Positions 1 through 10,647 of a stretch of DNA of 64,000 nt are shown here, one piece after another. The notes under the pieces are model-generated. The model ran no database searches and was not told the DNA's origin. It worked only from the letters and a program-made list of their open reading frames with translations. The translations under genes and the position numbers were made by a program. Within the stretch, counting starts at the first letter, position 1; every line of letters starts with the position of its first letter. The stretch comes from Eutreptiella sp. 'Long Island Sound 2002' (taxonomy: Eukaryota > Euglenozoa > Euglenophyceae > Eutreptiales > Eutreptiaceae), in NCBI GenBank assembly GCA_964036045.1, contig OZ038378.1, positions 167,075,963 through 167,139,962 of the forward strand, read 5' to 3'.

Positions 1-1206
1 ACTATGGTCTGCTCAGTTTTTGGGTGCACCTGTGCTGGACATAAATGGACCTTCAGCTTTCTCCCAAGTTCTCCCGAGTACACTCAATGACACCTTGAGT
101 GTCAAGAACTCAAAAAAAAAAAACGGGATGTGGATGAGAACCCAAGTTGGGCTGTCAAGAAAGACAGGTTGTTAAGGAGAATTGATTACTGATTGCATTG
201 ATTGTGTGGGAGACGAGGTGGGCGAGTCACTGACTTCAATGCAGTAAGGAGTGGGTGGGGCAAGCAAGTGGCGGGCAGTGAGGCATGAGGGAGGGAGAGA
301 GGACACGCAGAAGGGCAAGCAGCAAGGTGAGGTTAACGAAATCAGCAGAAGGCGAGAGTGGTGACCAGTGACGGGGTGAGCGAGGGGTAACAGATACAGG
401 GACCCCCCCTTGCCCTCATCATTAGCCTTGATGGCAAACACGCCGTTCATCCCTCAACATTTCAGTTATGAGATGCACGAGCAGACCAAAAAGACATGAA
501 GGCAGTATTCATGAGTTCCAATGAGTGCACAACCACATGTTAGTAGTTGTAGAAGTTGGGTTGGAACAGTCAAGGGGCAACAACCAGTCAGCACATATTC
601 TGCACTCCGACTATGGTGGACACCACAACCTTGCAACAGGTCCCTGGGCAGGTGGTGCACGCACCAAGAAAGTGCATGTTCTTAAGCGATGAAGCACAGT
701 GTTAGCTGGGCGGTACCCAACAACTGACATGTGAGGCCTGTGGTACCCTTGCTGTTCAAAGTGCAGGGCACCAATGAAGTGGCAGCGGAGTAGCCTGGGG
801 TTGCGTTGAAGCGGGTTGTCCGAGAAGGGACTCGTTGCACTGGTGATAAAACGGCGCCCTACACCCTACACCCTCCCTCCGTTCCTCCCTCCATCCCTTC
901 TAACCTCCCTCCCTCCCTGGGGTTAAAACTCACCTCGAATAGAGGTTGTTAGATCAAGCGCAGGCGCGGGCGTCGTATACCCCCCCTTTTTGGGGGTCAT
1001 TCGCGTAGCATACCTCAAGGCATGATATTGGATGTCCAACCCCTTGTAAAATCATGATTTTTCCCAATAAGACAATGCCCCAATGGATTTTTTGATTCTG
1101 AGGCCTGAAACCCCTAAAACTAGATAACACTTTTTTGAGGGGGGGTCAAAAGTCTTCGCTGAGAAGGCTCCAAGCAATGGGGAGGCACACTTATGACACA
1201 CCCAGC
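1..1206. other. Gene-free stretch at window start
   Basis: I see no supportable exon on either strand. There is a CT-rich patch at about 870-920 and a poly-A run near 112-124. The upstream exons of the methyltransferase gene, including its SAM-binding glycine loop, should lie to the left; I could not find them here, so this is probably intron or intergenic sequence. Confidence 0.4.
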
Positions 1207-1341
1207 TCCGGTCGAATGGTAATGCACCCAGCTGTAGAATTTTAGGTCGGCGGTTGGAATCCTGGTCGGTGGTATTGGCCGCACCAGGGTTCGGACCGCC
1301 GACCAAAAAGTCTGCGGCTGCCTGCATTACCATTCGGCCAC
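1207..1341. repeat. Imperfect hairpin (foldback) repeat
   Basis: Two arms of about 60 bases, 1209-1268 and 1279-1341, are imperfect reverse complements around a short loop. Landmarks are GGTCGGCGGT at 1242-1251, facing ACCGCCGACC near 1296-1305, and CGAATGGTAAT at 1213-1223, facing ATTACCATTCG near 1325-1335. It lies just upstream of the last methyltransferase exon, so it is probably intronic. The shape suggests a small foldback or MITE-like element; no encoded product is expected. Confidence 0.6.
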
Positions 1342-1544
1342 TGCCTATGCTGAGATCAGTAGGTCTCCCCACTGCTTGGACCCGTGTCTGCCACTGACAA
1401 AAAACCCAAAGTTTGTGTTTCTGTCTGACTGGCTGCTGGCCTGTCTAACTGACTGATTGGCTGACTGTCAGCCTCTCTTCGAGGTGCACTGCCAAAGGCA
1501 ATAGAATTTCCTCTTCCCCTCCCCCTTCCTCTTGTCGCCCCCAG

Positions 1545-1895
1545 AGGCTGTCAGCGGAGGTAATTCAGGGCACCGTGGAAGCCATGCCCTACGAGAATGA
1601 ATTTTTCGACAGCGTGGTCAGCACCATGGCGTTCAGTGGGTACCCGGATGCCGACAAGGCCATGGCAGAGATGCAACGTGTACTGAAGCCCGAGGGCCGG
1701 CTGATCGTGCTGGACATCAATTTCCCCCGTGAAGAAGGTTACGTGGGCATGGGCCTTGCGCGACTATGGCAGAGCAGCGGAGACCTCCTCCGTGATATGG
1801 ACGCCCTCTTTCAGCGGCAGAACCTGGACTACACTGACGAGGAGGTTGGGGGTTTTGGCACAGTACATCTGTACATTGCACAGAAACGGAGGTGA
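1545..1895 (+). CDS. SAM-dependent methyltransferase, last exon
   Basis: This is the C-terminal half of a class I (methyltransferase type 11, UbiE-like) SAM methyltransferase. The exon opens after a long pyrimidine tract ending in CCCCCAG at 1544 and reads in frame to a TGA at 1893-1895. It encodes E-V-I-Q-G-T-V-E-A-M-P, then ENEFFDSVVS (motif II region that follows the SAM-binding fold) and RVLKPEGRLIVLD (motif III strand and loop), and ends in HLYIAQKRR. The glycine-rich motif I must be in an upstream exon outside what I could identify. The substrate cannot be read from this half. The nearest in-frame GTG and ATG codons are internal to the fold, so they are not taken as starts. Confidence 0.75.
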   Translation, partial: RLSAEVIQGTVEAMPYENEFFDSVVSTMAFSGYPDADKAMAEMQRVLKPEGRLIVLDINFPREEGYVGMGLARLWQSSGDLLRDMDALFQRQNLDYTDEEVGGFGTVHLYIAQKRR

Positions 1896-2395
1896 ATGAG
1901 GCTTTGGGGGTGGGTTTTTGGGGTAATTGCCTATTTTTAAGAAAACACCCCAATTGGATTCCTGAGCCACCTGGCATGGCATGCCGCTGTTTTCTGCTAA
2001 TTGTGGACACCTGTGATAGTTTCCCACGCACATGAATGGGTTCACACACACAATGACGCATTTGGCACGCATATGGATGGGTCCACATCGACTAGGTTCC
2101 GGTGCACATGCACAAAGATGATTGCCAAAGGCTGATGGGCTGCCACATGCACTGATGGCGCTACCCACACCTTTTGATGCATACCGGCGGGCACTAGACT
2201 TGGCACTTTGCTTTCCCCCTTCCACCAGTTTGTGTCGCTAGATGCTGGGGTTGGCAGATTTCGCTTTAGGGGGGAGGGGGTCACAGGAGCCCCCCAAAAC
2301 TGGGCTGGCGGGGGGGTCTTGGAAAAGGGCACCCATAACAGGGACCAATATTGCCGTTTAATCGAGGCAGCACTTTGTCCGTTTTTGTCCCCTCT

Positions 2396-2645
2396 TTGGG
2401 GACCCCTGAGAAGGCAGGGATTATGTTGCCATTTTGCCCACATGTAGGCCCCCAAGACGGCAGGATTTATGTAGCCACTTCTGATTTTGTCCCCCCCCCC
2501 TTGTGGACCCCTGAGAAGTACGGGTTATGTCGCCACTTCTGATTTTGTCTCCTCTTGGGGACCCCCTAGAAGGCAGGGGTTATGTAGCTATTTTGCCAAC
2601 ATGTGGGGCCCCAAGATGGGAGGGGTCATGTAGCCACTTCTGATC
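2396..2645. repeat. Degenerate minisatellite, about 60-bp unit
   Basis: About four imperfect units carry GGACCCC(T)GAGAAG, GGCAGG, TTATGT(A/T)GCC and CACTTCTGATTTTGT in the same order, spaced about 55-65 bases. Units have drifted and differ by small indels. A shorter direct repeat (CTTGAGTTGGGGATATGGAC) follows at 2660-2730. Confidence 0.6.
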
Positions 2646-3271
2646 CACAAAGTGAGGCCTCTTGAGTTGGGGATATGGACCCACAATCCACAAATTGAGT
2701 GGCACCTTGAGTTGGGGATATGGACTCGCACTACATCTACTACCCCTACCCACCTACATTCCAATTGTGTGATGAATTGCAATTGCATAATGTCTCGGGT
2801 TTTTTTGATGATCTGGTGTCCAACCTAGGGGACCTGACGAATGAGCAATTGCTCAAAAAAAATCCAATGAGGATTTGCAGTGGTCAAGGTTGTGCAAAGA
2901 GGTATGGCAGAAGAACCATTACCCTAAGGCGGAAGCAAGGATGAGCTAAGTGGGTATGGAGTCGGGTGTTCTGAGAAAAAACGGCCTGTTTTTTTGGTCT
3001 TTTCCCCCGTTTTTGGCCGTTTTTGCCCATGGGGTAGTGTTTCTTCATGTTTTTTGGCGTTTTTTGGGTTTCTCATGGTGCAATTTGGTACAACCACCAA
3101 TTTTGGTACCAAGGAAGCATTGTTTTCTATTTTTTTGGCATCTTTTGTCTCTCCAACTTCTCTGGCAGAGTGTTTTTTGTTTTTTTTTGTTTTTTCCCGT
3201 TCTTGCCCCTTTTGTCCCCATGGGTTAGTGATTTTTCATGTCTTTTAATGTTTTTTGTTGTTGTTTGTGCA

Positions 3272-3480
3272 GACATGGGATGTGGGATGTGGAATAAAGA
3301 TTTCATGGAATGTAGATGTGCAACGGGGGATGCAACTATATGGAACATGTGGGACGTGGGATGTGGGATGCGGGATGTGGGACGCCAATATATAGGAGAT
3401 GTGGGATGTGGGATATGCAATTTAGATATCATGGCATGTAGATGTCCAATGTGGGATACACGTTGCAAATATATAGGAGA
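3272..3480. repeat. GGGATGTGGGA-type tandem repeat
   Basis: Short units built on GGGATGTGGGATG recur with interruptions, along with two ATATAGGAGATG blocks. It is low-complexity DNA with no protein signal. Confidence 0.55.
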
Positions 3481-4929
3481 TGGGTTTGGGAGGTAGACAA
3501 TTTGCGTTCAATGGTATTACCCCTCTTCTGAGTTGTCATCATGTTTTATTGATGCCTTGGATTTGGCTGAAGAAAGACGTCGAGGGCGCCGAGTGGTCGT
3601 CCCATGTCTCCATTTCGTTTGCCACACCTTACGTGTGTCACCAACCGTGGTTGTGCAGTGTGCATGAACACTGTGCGTACATTGGGGATGTTGAAGCACC
3701 AAGCCCGTCAAAGGACATTGATAGGCCACGCACACGCACACGTAAAGTGGAACTTGTATTGCACATCGACACCACATAGGTCATGGGTCTGCTTGCCACA
3801 TGCGACATAGGTCTTAAGGTGCCCCCCAAACTGACAATCGCAAACACCACAAGCCCCGGTTCATCAAGGCCTTTGCCTCTCCACCACCAACACCACCAAA
3901 CCGGGCCCAGAGGCGTCTATTTCGCAAGCAGTGGCAAAAGGCTAGGCCATGGTTGAAATACACCAACGACCTCATGCACTGTGCTGCTTGTCGGATAAAT
4001 CCGCAACCTCGTTCCATTGAATGGGCCTAGGGCACTACCGGCTTCCGCGCCTCAGTGGTGAAGAACCATGAGCGCTAAGGTCCGCGCTATATTGCACTGG
4101 CAATGGGACTAGGTTTCCGGTGGCGAAATGACATCGGCCTAAGGTACCGTGCTGCCACAGGTATGCACTAGGGTACCGACGGCCTTCCAGGCGGTGTACC
4201 AAAGTGAGAAGTGTGGAGGTTCATTGTATGCTTTCTCTTGGGATTTGCTTATGATCAAGCTCTGTGGTGGCGATGTCTTTCCCAGCTACCGCTCACGGTT
4301 CTCTACCCGTGTCATTGTTTGGGCCATAACGGTGCCTTTCCGCAATGCCTAGGGCACTATCATCCAAAGCTCCGAGTACCTGGCTCTTATTTCAGATTCC
4401 GCCACGGATAGGGCCGTTCGCAAGGCAGAGGTACCAAACCAGGTTTGAAGGCAAGCCCCGGACTGTGTTTGTGTCATGTCAAGCTTTTCCCAATGGCATC
4501 CGGAAAGAATAATTCAAAATTCCCGGTACACCAGTACAGGCCGGCAGGGGCAGAAATTGGGGCACCGGAGTCACAGAGTTGGAAACGCATTAAACAATGA
4601 TCAGGAGACCACAACCAAGAATCAACGGCAATGCATCCAGGGTTGTAAAAAAAAAACAGGGATGTCCGGACCACAACTAGCATGTAATAGCATTCATCTG
4701 CCGTGCATCCAGAGTTGTAAAAATAAATAAACAGTGGTGGCCGGGTCACATGCATGTCCAAAGGACCCTATAACACCTTAACAATGCATTAGAGATCATA
4801 GTGTTGTGAAAAAACATCATTTTTGGTGAAAAAACATCAAAACCACAAAGACCGGCTTTTTTTAACAAAAAAAAAAGCACCATTTTGGGTGTCTAGGTGT
4901 CGCGGGGGTCCGTGACGCCCGTTTATCTC

Positions 4930-5660
4930 ATCTTTGCACCGTAGAAGCCGCAGGAGATGTCAAAGGGGTTGTGATGAAAGCTTTTGGCAGTGCACATGCT
5001 GCAAACATGCATGCCGTAGAGAAGTGGTTTGCACACTGTCACTTGCAACAATTTGCCAAGGTGGAGAGCATCTGAAAAGGCAATGTGGTATGGTTACCCC
5101 TGGGATAAAGGGTGAAGTGGGACATTTCCTTTGGCAAGCCTGTGCTTCCTTGGGTCTCAATGTACAATGCATGTTGCGAGTATGAAGCGGTTTGCTGATC
5201 GATTCGGACCTGAGTACCTGTGGCCCTCAGGTAGAGTTGATCCAATATGTTTTCAATCATGCCGAAGCCCTTAATTCATGTATGGGTTTGCCTGTTGATA
5301 CTACACCGGTTGTAAAGCAATGCTTGGTAGAGGACGAAGATGGTGAATTAGGATGAGGGCATTGTTTGTGTCCATTGTCTTAGTGGCGATGCGTCCGAGG
5401 AGAATGATATTCTCATTTGTGAGAGTGCTCATTCTACTATTGGTTGTGTCTAGAGTGTATCTTTGCACACTTGCGGGGCCTAGTAGCTGTCTCGTTGAGC
5501 CCAACAATGACCCCTCAAACCGCGGGGATGGGCGCATCTGCTAGCTCTACTTCAACCTCTACCTCTGCCTCTTCTTGTAACTCTTCCTCTAACTCCAGCT
5601 CTGACTCTAACTTTGACTCTGACTCTGATTGTACTTTTGTAACTGATCGTAGCTCGTAGA
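4930..5660 (+). pseudogene. Decayed gene fragment, possible PHD-finger remnant
   Basis: The plus strand shows successive protein-like pieces in shifting frames. A frame around 5190-5350 reads VELIQYVFNHAEAL and ends VEDEDGELG before a stop. A one-base shift then opens 5352-5452, which reads CVHCLSGDASEENDILICE; this resembles the Cys pair and ENDIL-x-C core of a PHD finger. It is followed by a TAG where the next zinc ligands would be expected. A serine-rich frame made of TCT-like hexamers follows at 5545-5655. No intact frame joins the parts. It could instead be an intron-containing gene with exons I cannot place, or chance. Confidence 0.25.
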
Positions 5661-8600
5661 ATATGTGGTTATTGTGGAAGGCCATGGTGGGGCGCTACAC
5701 TTGTGTGGCCGGAAATGACTAGGGGCCAAGTGCCCTTAAACATAATACCACCCCCATTGTGACCGCGGTACTCCCTAGGTGGGTTCTGGGGGTCCCGTCA
5801 CAGGAGCCCTTTTGGGGGGGGGTCCAGCCAGGGGGCTCCAATGACCCCCCCCCCTAAAGCAGAAGTCCGCACACCCTTGGAGAACACCGCACCACAGAAC
5901 AGCACTAATAGTTGCTCTGCAAGTGCTGTGCCTCTGTGGACATTACATTCTCCAATGCTCAGCGTGACCCACAGCAATAGAGCATGACGGCAGCCCTCCA
6001 AGCAGCAAGCAGCCGCAGATTGCAAGAGATGCAAGTAATCCCTTGTGCCCCCCTCTCACCCCCCCCTCCCGCACCTCCGCACAACGACTGCCTTGCGCAA
6101 CGATCAAACCTTTGGTCAAAAGGGCACATTTTGAGACACTACCTGCACCCACAGGCTTGTCCAACGACCAGCCCCTGCTCAGACCGCGCCTTTTTGTTTG
6201 GAAACATAGTCCACCGACCACCTGTATTGGCATTTGCAGCTTGTCCTTCTGGCTTTCTGCATGCAATCAGCCAGACTCGCGTTCTTGAATTTTACCCTCC
6301 TAAATGTGCAGGGGCATGACTTGCCTGGATCAAGATTCTGTTGGGGCCAGCAGCAGTAGAGAGCAGCAGGGGGCGGTGGCGGCGGCATGGGGACAGGCTA
6401 GCGCATACCTTGTAAACCTGCCTCCTGGGGGATTTTTGTAAAGGCATGAAGGCTGCTGTGAGCAGCTTGTTCCTGACCACTTAGTTGTACCTGATGCCAC
6501 ACAGTGAGGCATTGCTCTGTAACATGATATGCAATTCTGCAGTACATGGCCCATCCCTGACACACAGCCCTTTTCAACACTGCACCACCACTTGACCAGA
6601 TGCATTTTGGGGTTTTGTATCTTTGCAACATGCTTCAGCTTTATGATGACTATGTTCTGCTCCTTCCTTCCGTCCGTCCTCTGCGAGCTGACAAGCCTTT
6701 CGCCTGCGCACATGCAAAAGGGCATCTACGCACAGCGCACCACAATGCACAGTCTACACAGCAGCATTCAGACAAATTTCGGGTGTTTGCCTGCTCATCC
6801 ACAGAATAATTGCACCCCGCCCACCACAAAGGTGCAAATCGCCACAAACACCAATACCCATCTCCATCCTTCACCACTGTGTGCGCACTGTGCACACAGT
6901 ATGTGTAGGACACCGGCCCTTGCTGTCGCGGACGCCTTTGAGGGGTGCCGCACGGTGGCCGTCAACGACGAGTAGGAGGGAAAGATCATTGCACCTGGCC
7001 TGTGCCCAGCGTATACCCCGTGGACAGCCCAAAGGGCACTGACAAGCTGTCGGCGTAAAACCAACTCTGTAAAATGTAGGCTTCCAGTATGTGCATTCAA
7101 TGCTCACATGGCCTTGGTCATTCCTATGCAAGCAATGTTGCACCTCACATGCACACCCAGGAGGCGTGAGATTGCATCGGATGTGATTCTCAACTGTGCC
7201 CTGTGCTGCATGTGACACACGTTTCTGTATCTGTTCCCTGAATCTTCTGCATTTTCTCAGCTTTCACCTTCCAATTAACGTTCAACATCAATTGTGATCC
7301 ATCGCTTACCTTCTGGACCCTTTGGGTCCAGTCTCAGTGTAAGGGGTCCTGGTTTTGCCAGATCATGAGGCACTGAGTGCATGCCTTTGTGTGGACGATT
7401 TCCAGAGGAAATTGGGGTATCCACAGTTTGGACTTTTGCCCCTGCCGAAAAGTGCCTGCACTGATCTGGGTGGTAAGGAGAGCCAAGATTGCCTTTAGCT
7501 CAGAGAGATCTGGCTGTATAATTCAGGGTCTGTTCAACAGGACAGACAGCAAGACAAAAAGTAGCATCTCACAGAACGGAGTGCAGGAATCCACCCTGCT
7601 GCTTTTGCTGCAACCCTTCGGTTCCCTCAGGGATGCAATGTCTGTGCGGCAACAAGTGTTCTGTTACGGAGCTATGAAGATGCCAGGTATTGTGCAACCC
7701 AGAAAGCTCTGGAGTGGCCCTGGACTAGGGCTGGGTGTGACTGGAATATGGAATGGGAGAGTGAATCGGGAATCAACCGAGAAAAAGAGTAGATGTGGTG
7801 GAAATGGGCAAAAAAGTGTGCAAAAAAGTAGAAACGGGTGAAACACGGTGAACATCCATCTGGGAGCCATGCAGGCCCAAGGGGCAGGATAAAGGCAAAA
7901 CAAGCAAATTTATTCTGGTGTGGGCAGATTGGTTCAACGTGGATGGGGCGGGCCTTACCTTGTCAAGCAAAGCCGTCCACCAAGAGCCTCCAGCACAATT
8001 CACCAGAGCTGGTGGCGCCAAGCCTGGGGGACCCACAGGGGCATAACGGATTCAGGCGTTGCACATCAATGACTTTATCCTACTAAGGCCCTGCAGTGGG
8101 ATCTAGGAGGTCCTATGCAGTGGGTGTTTGTCCTACCAAGGCCCTGCAGTGGGGCCTCGGCCCTTCATAATTGGTTGCTTTTCCTTTTAACACTAGAGAA
8201 GGATTGGGAACTGATGGTAATCCCCTGCTTCCCACTACCATGCAGGGCCAAGAATCACGGGAGGGGGACCAATGGTGGGGGGGTAGGTTCAGCGCCCCAA
8301 GGGGACTCATTCGTTGATGCGGAACACATCTACTCATACCTGACATTGACAATCCATTTATAGAGGGAGTTGTTGCACTGTGCACACACTGTGCTCACAG
8401 GGCTATGAGCCAAGCACCAGTGAATCATCTCCCAAAAAGCCCTTAAAACACCACAAAACCTTCCTTGCTAGCACAAACTTGGTTGCTGGAGGCTTTTTGA
8501 TGGTTGCCAGTAATTCTTGGAGGCTTCTAGGTACTTGCTGTTATTTCCTGAAGGCACCCCCCTTCAGCTTGTGCTCCCACTCCTCCACTTGGAATACTAC

Positions 8601-8879
8601 CAAGATGGGTTGAGAGTGGTGAATCGGCAATGCAAGATGGAGTCCATCTCCTTTGCCAACCCCAGTTCAGACTCGCCACCTGACTGCCCTCCATCTCCGC
8701 TGCCCAACACACAGTCAAGTTCCCCCCCAAAGGCCCCTGGTCCTTCACCATGCCACAAGAACTGGGAAGGTCCCCCTCAAGGTCCCCTCCAGTCCAGTTT
8801 GGGTCGCCTAATTCTAAGGGTGTTTGCAAGGGGCGTGCCTAGGGGCTCTTCGGGGGGAACATAGTCTAAAAGTAGCGCG
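5661..8879. other. Gene-free spacer
   Basis: No exon can be supported. A direct repeat pair sharing TCCTAC(T/C)AAGGCCCTGCAG occurs near 8073 and 8130. C runs occur near 5840-5850. Confidence 0.4.
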
Positions 8880-8976
8880 CAGTGTGCGCGCAGTGCACGC
8901 GCAGTGCAAGGATTCCCCCTGGGTGAGTGAAGCGCCGACTCGCCACCATTGTGCACCAGTGCCGGTGCATGAACGT

Positions 8977-9231
8977 CAGAGTGTTGGCCGAGTGGAGTTG
9001 CGAGGGGTATTTTGGGTCCTGCAGGGGCGCCAGGCGGGGGAGCACTTGGTGGTAGTCTCAGATTCGGAGTATGTGTATAAGCGCATTGTCGCCACTAGTG
9101 GAAAATGGCGTCCAGGGAGGTGGGACATTGAGACCTGTGGAAGGCCATAACGAGAGGCGGCAGGAGACTTGGTCCAGGTACGATGGGTACCCTCCCATTT
9201 GGGAGTGGAGGGCTTACATCCACTTGCATCC
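8977..9231 (+). pseudogene. RNase H domain pseudogene (retroelement relic)
   Basis: One plus-strand frame carries the core of an RNase HI domain. VELRGVFWVLQ supplies the glutamate helix, VVVSDSEYVYKRI the second catalytic aspartate strand, KWRPGRWDIET the connecting segment, and after an in-frame TAA at 9148-9150 the same frame resumes with DLVQVRWVPSHLGVEG, the classic C-terminal WVPSHxGxxG strand. The first aspartate strand is not recognisable and the final AD motif is lost. The stop and missing ends indicate a dead fragment, probably from a retrotransposon, although it could be a degraded host RNase H. Confidence 0.65.
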
Positions 9232-9492
9232 ACCCCCTCACCCTTTTGGGGGGGCTATCGGTGTAGGCCACCATCCACCCCAATGACTGCATGCCCTCCA
9301 ACTCCTTCAACAGACTGTCCTGATGCAACCCCCCTTCTGCTTCCTTCAGTGGATTCGCCACGTGCAACTTTGTGAGCCGGATGCCCCTGAATCCCAAATG
9401 TGTACGTGAGAAGGGGGAGGGACAGAACTGAATGGTCATTGTTGCTGAAGTGCAATTGTACTCCAGAACTGCTTCTGCATTTTGTAGCACCC

Positions 9493-10647
9493 ATGGCCTC
9501 GGAGGATGAGACGTGGGCCCCTCCGCCCCGCGCCTGCCAAAGCGCAAGCGACCCCTGCACCCGGGACCAGATAGACCGTGAATTCGAGTTGCGCTGTAAT
9601 GCGAACCAGATTGCCAAGGAGCTCCAAGTGCTACTGGCGAACGCCCACGTCCGTGGGGTGCTTCACATCGGCACCTCCCCCCAACCGATCTGGCGGGAGG
9701 TGCTGTGGGACCAGGTGCGCACTTTGCAGGGCTGTGGCCTTCTGAACGTGACGGCGCACGTGCATGCCTCTCTGCATGCACCGCCGGGCGCGGCGCGTGT
9801 GGACACGGCTGATGTTGCACGGAAGCTCAGCGCCGTTCACCCGAGCGTCAGTTTCTCTCACAGCAACCGCTCCGTGCCGTGGGAGTTCGATGCGCTCGAA
9901 CATGTGACCCAGGCGTGCCGTGAGGAGCAGGGCGCACGGCACCCCAGTCGCACGCTCGTGTATTACCTGCACACCAAAGGCGTCACCCGCTGGAACCCGG
10001 ACTGGGTTCAGCGGTGGCACCCGCCCAGGGCTCGCGCGTACCAGATGTCACTGTACTGGCGTAAGTATATGGAATACTACCTCTTTGAGAACCCGCACTG
10101 GTGTGTGGCCGCACTGCTCGGCGGGCATTATTTGGACCGCAAGCCAGAGGAGGGCGGTGCGCTGACCTGTGGTGTCGATTTCTCGCTTGTCCCCTTCGTG
10201 CACTACGGGGGCAACTTCTTCTGGGCGCGCTGTGATTATGTGCTTCAGCTGCCCGGCATCACCCCAGACAACGGGGACTACTATGCCTCCGAGCGGTACA
10301 TTGGCATGGGAGTGAAGACGACGAAGGGAACGGGGAAGAAGAAAGGGATCGTAGAGGCGGATAGCCGCCATGTCAGCCTCTTTGACAAATACCAGCATGC
10401 GAACTTCTACCAGGCCGTGGTGCACCGTGATGTCTACGCCCGCCGGCACTCGCATTTCCAGGGTCAAGACAATGCAGGGCTGGTGCAGGAAATGCACACA
10501 ATCCAGGACAGTGGGTGGCCTACGCACCTTGTTACCGCCAAGGGCCACCGGCGAATTGGCCAAGTTGGTGTTGCGCTCGCTGCTCTGATTGTGTGGGTTT
10601 GGTTCGCTTGGCGTCAGCTGGGAAAACGCATCAGCACCGCAGCATAA
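9493..10647 (+). CDS. Glycosyltransferase-like protein with C-terminal membrane anchor
   Basis: This 384-residue intronless frame starts at an ATG in context CACCCATGG; the open frame extends 31 codons further upstream only from a GTG. It resembles a widespread uncharacterised family in algae and some bacteria and large viruses that is usually described as glycosyltransferase-like. Visible blocks are YLHTKGVTRWNPDW (about 158-171), YWRKYMEYYLFE, LTCGVDFS, HYGGNFFWARCDYV (about 237-250) and ASERYIGMGV (about 265-274). Residues 358-376 (VGVALAALIVWVWFAW) form one hydrophobic helix followed by RQLGKR, suggesting a single C-terminal membrane span. The donor and acceptor are not evident, and the assignment rests on remembered motif layout, so the enzymatic role is tentative. 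A TAG at 9485-9487 could be a splice acceptor, so a short upstream exon is possible. Confidence 0.6.
   Translation: MASEDETWAPPPRACQSASDPCTRDQIDREFELRCNANQIAKELQVLLANAHVRGVLHIGTSPQPIWREVLWDQVRTLQGCGLLNVTAHVHASLHAPPGAARVDTADVARKLSAVHPSVSFSHSNRSVPWEFDALEHVTQACREEQGARHPSRTLVYYLHTKGVTRWNPDWVQRWHPPRARAYQMSLYWRKYMEYYLFENPHWCVAALLGGHYLDRKPEEGGALTCGVDFSLVPFVHYGGNFFWARCDYVLQLPGITPDNGDYYASERYIGMGVKTTKGTGKKKGIVEADSRHVSLFDKYQHANFYQAVVHRDVYARRHSHFQGQDNAGLVQEMHTIQDSGWPTHLVTAKGHRRIGQVGVALAALIVWVWFAWRQLGKRISTAA

Larger units (their letters stand above)
1896..4929. other. Gene-free spacer with minisatellites
   Basis: No convincing exon is seen. The stretch holds two local tandem repeats, listed separately, and T-rich and G-rich low-complexity sequence around 2980-3250. 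Open frames here are short and compositionally biased. Confidence 0.45.

Noticed and set aside
1052-1372. 106-codon minus-strand frame
   Set aside because: It covers the hairpin repeat and has no family resemblance.
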